64,000 bases of DNA from Aselliscus stoliczkanus (Eukaryota > Chordata > Mammalia > Chiroptera > Hipposideridae). The position numbers were made by a program, and so were the translations under genes. Below, one piece after another: positions 57,886 to 64,000 of this stretch; the stretch's first letter is position 1; the number at the start of each line of letters is the position of its first letter. The stretch lies in assembly GCA_033961575.1 (NCBI GenBank), contig CM066728.1, positions 102,934,852 to 102,998,851 on the forward strand. The letters run 5' to 3'. Under the pieces are notes generated by a model. It did not search any database. It was given only the letters and a program-made list of their open reading frames with translations, and was not told the DNA's origin.

Positions 57886-58872
57886 CTGCACCATGGCATC
57901 TTGAGATTGGCCATTTTAGAGCAATTGAGATTGGTCTCCCTCAGGAATGATACGAGATGCAATCCACACACACTTATGAAATTTGGAAAAAAAAAATATT
58001 TACAACAGGAAGATTGACGCTGATAATAAAAAAAAAAGGTATTTAAAAAAAGATATAACAGCAGGAAAATTATGATTATAATTAATGAAATTGCAAATGA
58101 GTTCTTACCTTTGGAAATTAATTCACAATGAAGCTATCCAATTCAGAAATGATTTACCAAAGAAACACCATGTGTCAGGCCCTGCTCAGTGGATGGGGAA
58201 GCAAAGTTGAATAAGTGATGCTCTTGCCATCAGGGAGATGGCCTTCCAATAGACAGCAACTCACTTGATACTCCAGACCAATTACATCAAGATTTGGGGT
58301 GAGAGGGTGAGGGGTGGCGGTGATGAAGGCATCATGAGGTGTCTAAAACCTCCTTAGATGACACTACGGTACAGCTAGCATTGAGAATCATGAGGGTAGG
58401 GGGAGCTGATTTTTTTTCTGGACCCCATTCAAGTCCTAGGATTCACTGTCTCTTTTCTGGCCTGAGTGCGGGTTAGGTGACCCTTGTTGACCAGCCATCA
58501 TTCCTGATGGGGAGAAATCTGGAACTACTACTAGATATTGTGGTGTGGTCAAGCCCTCAAAAATAGAAGTATAAGACTGAGAACTTGCTGGAGAGAAAAT
58601 GGGATAATTGAAATTGGAAACCATGGAGGTAACCCACAAATATCCATGAGACTAGGAGGGCCGAGATCTGTGAGAGGCTTCTTGTATGGAGCTTGGCCAA
58701 GGTGAGGAGGAGGAAAAATGGCACCTGAACTGTATGAGGGAAGGGAGAGGGAGAGGGAGGGGTGGAAGGAGGGAGGAAGGGAAGTAAAGAGAGAGAATTT
58801 AAGATGAGAGAGGCTTGACTAAATTCTTGTGATTAAACAAAAAAGAGAAAAGATAAGTTAAAGTGAAGACAA
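57886..58872. other. No gene recognised; purine-rich tract
   Basis: A purine-rich (GGGA/GGAA) tract lies at 58735-58800, just before the minisatellite. No supportable gene. Confidence 0.45.
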
Positions 58873-59560
58873 GGCAAGGGTAACTAATGGAGTACTCTCA
58901 GAGAAGGGAGGAAGGGATCGGGACCCAGAATCAGGTGCCTGGGCAAGGGTAACTAATGGAGTACTCTCAGAGAAGGGAGGAAGGGATCGGGACCCAGAAT
59001 CAGGTGCCTGGGCAAGGGTAACTAATGGAGTACTCTCAGAGAAGGGAGGAAGGGATCGGGACCCAGAATCAGGTGCCTGGGCAAGGGTAACTAATGGAGT
59101 ACTGTCAGAGAAGGGAGGAAGGGATCGGGACCCAGAATCAGGTGCCTGGGCAAGGGTAACTAATGGAGTACTCTCAGAGAAGGGAGGAAGGGATCGGGAC
59201 CCAGAATCAGGTGCCTGGGCAAGGGTAACTAATGGAGTACTCTCAGAGAAGGGAGGAAGGGATCGGGACCCAGAATCAGGTGCCTGGGCAAGGGTAACTA
59301 ATGGAGTACTCTCAGAGAAGGGAGGAAGGGATCGGGACCCAGAATCAGGTGCCTGGGCAAGGGTAACTAATGGAGTACTCTCAGAGAAGGGAGGAAGGGA
59401 TCGGGACCCAGAATCAGGTGCCTGGGCAAGGGTAACTAATGGAGTACTCTCAGAGAAGGGAGGAAGGGATCGGGACCCAGAATCAGGTGCCTGGGCAAGG
59501 GTAACTAATGGAGTACTCTCAGAGAAGGGAGGAAGGGATCGGGACCCAGAATCAGGTGCC
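58873..59560. repeat. Minisatellite: ten copies of a 69-bp unit
   Basis: Units begin GGCAAGGGTAACTAATGG at 58873, 58942, 59011 and so on at exact 69-bp steps, ten in all; the last lacks only a base at its end. The only difference I can see between copies is C to G at 59104 (fourth copy). Because 69 is a multiple of three and one minus-strand frame has no stop, a 246-codon open frame (58858-59598) covers the array, made of the 23-residue unit APDSGSRSLPPFSESTPLVT... plus LAQ. It lacks similarity to a known protein family that I recall, and I treat it as a by-product of the array. Near-identity of all units shows recent expansion or homogenisation, and copy number in an assembly may be collapsed. 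Confidence 0.97.
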
Positions 59561-60660
59561 AGCAGGAGCTTCCTCAGGTAGAACGATTTCTCTCTCAATG
59601 AGAGTACCTGAGAGCAGGTGAAGATGGATACAGACAGGGATGGGACAGTGTGGGGAGTTCAGTGTGAGGGTAGCCATGAAAGGTGCTGGCGCCAATAAGA
59701 GATCTGTGTAGTCAACAATTTTTCCTACACCGTGAAGTAATGATGAAGGTGTTTCTAACGTTATGTACAAGGGATCTTCCAGAAATAGGCCGGAATTCAT
59801 TCCACAAACAAACACACACAGAAACAAAGACTTTATGTTCTAGCATTTGCAAGGAATACAAAAATATCCTAATATTGATTTTCACTAAGCTCTCAATAAA
59901 CAGCTGGTGTCTTTTCATTCTGGAATTCAATATGGCGCCCAGCTTCACTTTCCAATACGATTTTGAGAAGAAGAAGTCGCAGGAAGAGTTTTGAAATAGG
60001 ACATACTTTCTGCATGCTATCACTTAAGATTAACAGCCACAACAAAACCCAGGAGGACATGATTCTGCACCATCAACTTTCTGAAGTAAGTATTCTCTTT
60101 GAAACTTGTCTTTCCACAGTTAGAACTCAGACAGGGATCAAGTGGAGATATGTGGATGGTGGCTGCATGTGTGTTATCTATCATGGGGCTGGTTTTATCT
60201 CCTAACAAAACATCTTTAGTTTGCTAACTGATTGATATCAAATGAACTCAGTGCTATTGTGGCTTTAATTATGATGGTTTTAAGAGAGTAGCTGATACTC
60301 AAAAATATATTGTCTTTTCCTAGAAACATCTTTTCCCTCCATTGGTCTTTGTTTCAAAATACCAGACTCGAAGTGAAAACAAAAGGTACAATTTTACTGT
60401 GTTTCCAGCTTTTTGAATATGTTGAGGTCACTCTTGGATTGAAGTACACAAAAGCTTAGTAATAATCATAATGATAACGTAATAGGTGTTTTTTAAACTT
60501 CAGATTTCCAAACATCCAGATGTTTGGCTTTTGCTAAAGGTATCCAGATGACTGATGGGAGTTTTTCAGTTTTCATACAGCTACAGGACTTTATGGAGCC
60601 ACAAGCTTTTAGTTGCAATAGTGTAATTAGAAATCGGAATTATTCTCCTATCATGTAGGA
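59561..60660. other. No gene recognised
   Basis: Unassigned; opposed short frames at 59683-60205 with no domain. Confidence 0.4.
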
Positions 60661-60840
60661 CCCCTGTGAGCAAACTAAGGTCTGCAGGCCAAATCCAGCC
60701 CGGGCCATTTCTTTACATCTTGTTTCTGGCGCCTTTCACATTGCAAGGCAAAGCTGAGTAGTTGCAATGGAGACCCTGTGGCCACCATGCTGAAAATACT
60801 CACCACCTGGCCCTCTGCAGAGAAAGTTTGCCATTCCATA
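60661..60840 (+). mobile_element. hAT-Charlie-type MITE relic
   Basis: 'gagcaaactaaggtctgcaggccaaatccagcccgggcc', 'gcaaagctgagtagttgcaatggagaccctgtggcc' and 'aatactcaccacctggccctctgcagagaaagtttgcc' are the pattern of a common mammalian hAT MITE with inverted ends (...GCAAACT / AGTTTGC...). Confidence 0.75.
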
Positions 60841-61891
60841 TGTGAATCATCTCCTTTCCTTAGCTAACTGGCTTTCTACAATTGTCTTTAGGAGGTTCTA
60901 ATATATACATATACTTTATGTGTACATGTATGATAAACATTTAGAGAAAATGCACTAACGTACAGCCATCGCTCAGAGGTGAGCTTAATGGAATTTAATG
61001 TTCAGGGAGCCATGGGATTAATTACTCTTCATCTTGTAAATCATTATGCATTCGGTTAAGAATATGGCTAACTTGAGTTGCACAGGTTAATGAATAACTA
61101 AAGTTTTTCACATTTCCCATGTGTTATAATTTACCCCATGGGAATTTAAAATGATATATATCACAAGAAATGATGGAACATTCAAATTCACCTCAACATA
61201 AAGACTTGGGTCTCACTGAAATTTATTATGTATTAATTATTACTAATATGCTTATTTAATGACCAGTATTAAATTGACATTTAGATAGCGAAAGCTAAAG
61301 AATAAGAAAAACATTTTAAAATTATAAATTAGGTTACTACATTTCTATATCATTTTGCAAAATTCACCTTTTTAGCCTATTACTTAATAACTTTTTCAAA
61401 ATAAACAGTTAATTTAGCCACATTAGTACTCACAATTTATAATAAATCTGAATTAAAAAGTATTTACTGAGAAACTTAGAAACGTGCTTCTCCTGCAAGA
61501 TATATTGGATAAGAAGGAATAATAAATGTTTCCTCATCTATTTCAATATCTATCTTTGAAAAAAAAAAAGTAATCCTTCCTTTTTCACTAGTTTGAAAAA
61601 CAGGAAGAAAAATCCATAACGTATCTATTGTCTATCAATTCTTAGGTTCTCCTTTGAAGATGACCTGGAAGTCTCTTCTAATATAGATGGTGCTTTGTCA
61701 AGATTTCACCTCTCCATAAATGCTACAGACATACAATTTACTGTATTAATATATCATATTAGCATTATATATATGTGTGTGCGTGTGTGAATTATATACA
61801 TGCACACATATATGCGTATATACACATATACTATGCATTCATGTATGTATGCTATGTAGGTATACATACAAACATACATATATGTAAAGTA
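60841..61891. other. No gene recognised; alternating AT/CA tract
   Basis: AT-rich. 61763-61903 is a mix of TG, TA and CA alternations with small palindromes (TATGCGTATA, ATACATATATGTA). No supportable gene. Confidence 0.45.
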
Positions 61892-62093
61892 ATATATATT
61901 ATACATCTACTCCCCTATTCTGTTATTAGGTATACAAGTAAAAAGTGCTTCATTTCTTGTTATCTTCTCTTCTTTGGCTGTAAATTTGAGAAAGCTGTAA
62001 GTGTGTATAAGAGTGGAGGATATGGTAAAACCATCAGTAGAAGGATTTCGTTTTTTTGGCGGGGGGAGACTGGCAGCCCTTATATATATTATA
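61892..62093 (+). repeat. 178-bp inverted-repeat arm A, flanked by 12-bp direct repeats
   Basis: 61904-62081 is the inverted copy of 63346-63523, about 94% identical by eye (around ten differences). The perfect direct repeat ATATATATTATA lies flush at both edges (61892-61903 and 62082-62093). The homology stops at exactly those bases: 61904 still pairs with 63523 and 62081 with 63346, while the next base on either side does not. This looks like an inserted copy with target-site duplication. It has no A tail. Caution: the flanks are low-complexity AT sequence, so the direct repeats could be partly chance. Confidence 0.8.
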
Positions 62094-63345
62094 TATAAAA
62101 TATATATTACAGATGAAGAATGATAGTAATGCCTGCCATACCCCAGCTATTATCCATAGACTTTCTCTCTGGTTCCTGAGTGCTAGTTGATTCTATATTG
62201 TGTGGAATTACTATAAAGGACATACAGACACTTGAGGCTGCATCACAGGGACACATACCTTCTTTCACCTTTACTTCCCAAGTTGCGTCTGCTAGTATCC
62301 TGTTTGTAAATTCCAGTCTCTAAATTTTCTCACCTATTTAATCATCCTGCTCATATGCTTACCCTAAAGTTGCCTTACTTATGACTAAGCTAGAAAATTT
62401 TACCAGCTGGTCAGGTATTGTGATCCAGACAAAAATGTAAATATCTTTTTTTTTTTTTTTCAAGTTAGCAAAAGTGACTCATTTAGGAAAGGCCTCTAGC
62501 GCATCAACTGTCTTTTAAAAGAATATCTGTGAGCTCACTAAGACACCTGGATCCAGCATCCGCAAAGCCTCAGGTGTCTCCTTCCATCACTTTTGACTTG
62601 CTGTGAGGGATGTCATCCCCATTTCACGGGTGAGAACACTGAGGTGAGGTCAGAGTAAGTGACTTGCTCAAAGTTCACAGCAGAATCTGTGCCTGCTCCC
62701 ATGTCTTTGGGCTCCAAGTCCAGCAAATTTACAGTTGTCTCACATTCAACCACAGGCTCCTCATGAATCTATGGAACCAAAAAAACCTACATAGAAATTA
62801 GGAGAAGTTTGTTCTTTTAAATTCTGGTTTTGCACAAAGGTTGATTTGTTATGGAATTACATTTTATTTTCTGACAAAACTCTCAAACATGATTATTTGG
62901 TATAAAATAACATTATCCATGTTTTGACATAAGATTTTAAATAATCAACTTTGTTGTCTTCACAATAAAAAAATAAGTAGCAAAATTGAACATCTTTAAA
63001 TTAACTTTGAATTTAAGGGTAGAATTAAAAACATATCAAATATCTGTGTTGCAATATTTAAAAAATTTTGAATGTGGTGATAATGCAGAACCATGAAGAA
63101 GGTGAGGATATCACTGAGGCAAAGTCTTGGATACTTTCTCACTTCACAGATGAGGAAAATGTGGTCAGGAAAGGCTGGGACTTTACTGAGAGCCATTTAA
63201 TAACAGATCCAGTGATCTTCTTAAACCATGTTGCTTTACTGCCATATTTATGTCAGGACTTGGGTATCAAATTAACTGTGTTGACTGAATTAACAAGGCA
63301 AGGCTCTTGCAGGTGTACAAAACCAAAGGGCATTCTCAGCATAAG
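62094..63345. other. Loop between inverted-repeat arms, no gene
   Basis: 1,264 bases from 62082 to 63345 separate the arms. Apart from the MIR and a T run at 62445-62460, nothing is recognisable. Confidence 0.5.
62585..62735 (-). repeat. MIR SINE (in the inverted-repeat loop)
   Basis: 'catccccatttcacgggtgagaacactgaggtgaggtcagagtaagtgacttgctcaaagttcacagcagaatctgtgcctgctcc' is antisense MIR. Confidence 0.75.
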
Positions 63346-63523
63346 AAGGGCTGCCAGTCTCCCCACCCCCAAAAAAAGAAATCCTTCTACTGATGGTTTT
63401 ACCATATCCTCTACTCTCACACACACTCACAGTTTTCTCAAATTTACAGCCAAAAAAGAGAAGATAACAAGAAATGAAGCACTTTTTATTTGTATACCTA
63501 AGAACAGAATAGGGGAGTAGATG
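63346..63523 (-). repeat. 178-bp inverted-repeat arm B, probable source copy
   Basis: Inverted partner of 61904-62081. No direct repeats flank it (left 'ctcagcataag', right 'agttaaaagg'), so it looks like resident sequence from which arm A was copied. An open frame of 150 codons at 63068-63520 crosses it and has no recognisable domain. I do not recognise the 178 bp as a known repeat family. Confidence 0.8.
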
Positions 63524-64000
63524 AGTTAAAAGGAAAACAAGTTATTTTGGTAATATATTGCCACCAGGTAATTTCTGAGTACTTTCTATCAGAGTGATAA
63601 GATCAAGTATAAGAAAATTATAATAATAGTTTTTGTTACAATAAAATTTTGAGCATCAAAACATATTTTAATTATGCTTTATATCTAAGTCTTGAGATAG
63701 ATGTGGAAAGTTTGGATGATGTTGGTGAGAGTCCAACAGCACTTTTCACATACAAACATCTTTTTATAGCTTTTTCCAGATAGTTTGAAATGAAACATAT
63801 ATTACAAAATTAATCTAAAATAAATTACATTTTCTCAATTGCAGCCATTGGCTGTCACATTACTATAAACACCATTCAGCCAAAACTCAATATCTAACTA
63901 TTTGATTTAGCACAAGCTACTGGGGTTTGATGAAAGCAAGAAAGTGTGAAAATTTAAAACCCTTAAAGCAAACACAGGACATTTTATAGGTGATGAAAAT
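63524..64000. other. No gene recognised
   Basis: AT-rich tail of the window, unassigned. Confidence 0.5.

Noticed and set aside
58873..59560. Regular array as a CRISPR
   Set aside because: The whole 69-bp unit repeats with no variable spacers, and the host is a mammal.
58858..59598. 246-codon repetitive open frame as a protein gene
   Set aside because: It exists because the 69-bp unit is a multiple of three and lacks a stop in one frame. Nothing else supports a gene.
61763..61903. Alternating TG/TA tract as a Z-DNA regulatory element
   Set aside because: Composition alone does not show function; listed only as low-complexity sequence.
63068..63520. 150-codon open frame as a gene
   Set aside because: No recognisable domain; it runs over MIR-like sequence and the inverted-repeat arm, and arm A breaks the frame in the corresponding copy.

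Overview
This is a mammalian nuclear window with no intact protein-coding gene that I can support. It is AT-rich and made of dead repeats: MIR, L2, old L1 fragments, MaLR LTRs and hAT relics. It also carries younger insertions that still have clean target-site duplications (TSDs). The L1 3' end resembles those of Laurasiatheria. The tRNA-derived composite SINEs resemble, from memory, SINEs of Yinpterochiropteran (rhinolophoid-type) bats, so a bat is my best but uncertain guess. The window reads as intergenic or intronic DNA.

Layout. At 0.6-1.2 kb is an internally deleted Tc1/mariner-like element with transposase remnants. At 2.0-4.1 kb are three lineage SINEs. At 5.4-8.7 kb are MIR, L2, two back-to-back SINEs and a MER5-like relic. 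At 9.85-11.69 kb is a chimeric retrocopy: the 5' end of SON mRNA joined in frame to the 3' end of an L1. At 13.6-19.7 kb are MaLR LTRs (one split by an L1 3' end), a 130-bp mariner MITE and a short SINE. From 20 to 35 kb there is mostly nothing recognisable, with MIRs, an old L1 and a 38-nt U2 snRNA fragment between perfectly placed TSDs at 30.0 kb. At 35.7-36.1 kb is a CpG-dense island with a splice-donor-like site, the only promoter candidate. At 37.3-37.8 kb is another composite SINE, and at 38-40.2 kb a decayed L1 ORF2. At 41.9-43.8 kb are two MLT1A-type LTRs in opposite orientation and an L1 3' end. At 44-57 kb are MIR, L2 and hAT relics and a third mariner MITE. At 58.87-59.56 kb is a nearly perfect ten-copy 69-bp minisatellite. 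At 61.9-63.5 kb is an inverted repeat with 178-bp arms, one of which looks like a tailless templated insertion.

No genes here work together as a pathway. The notable biology is retrotransposition and its by-products: template switching (SON-L1), tailless retrocopies (U2, possibly the inverted-repeat arm), mariner deletion derivatives, and a SINE family with long and short forms. All repeat family names come from memory of consensus sequences, not from a database search.
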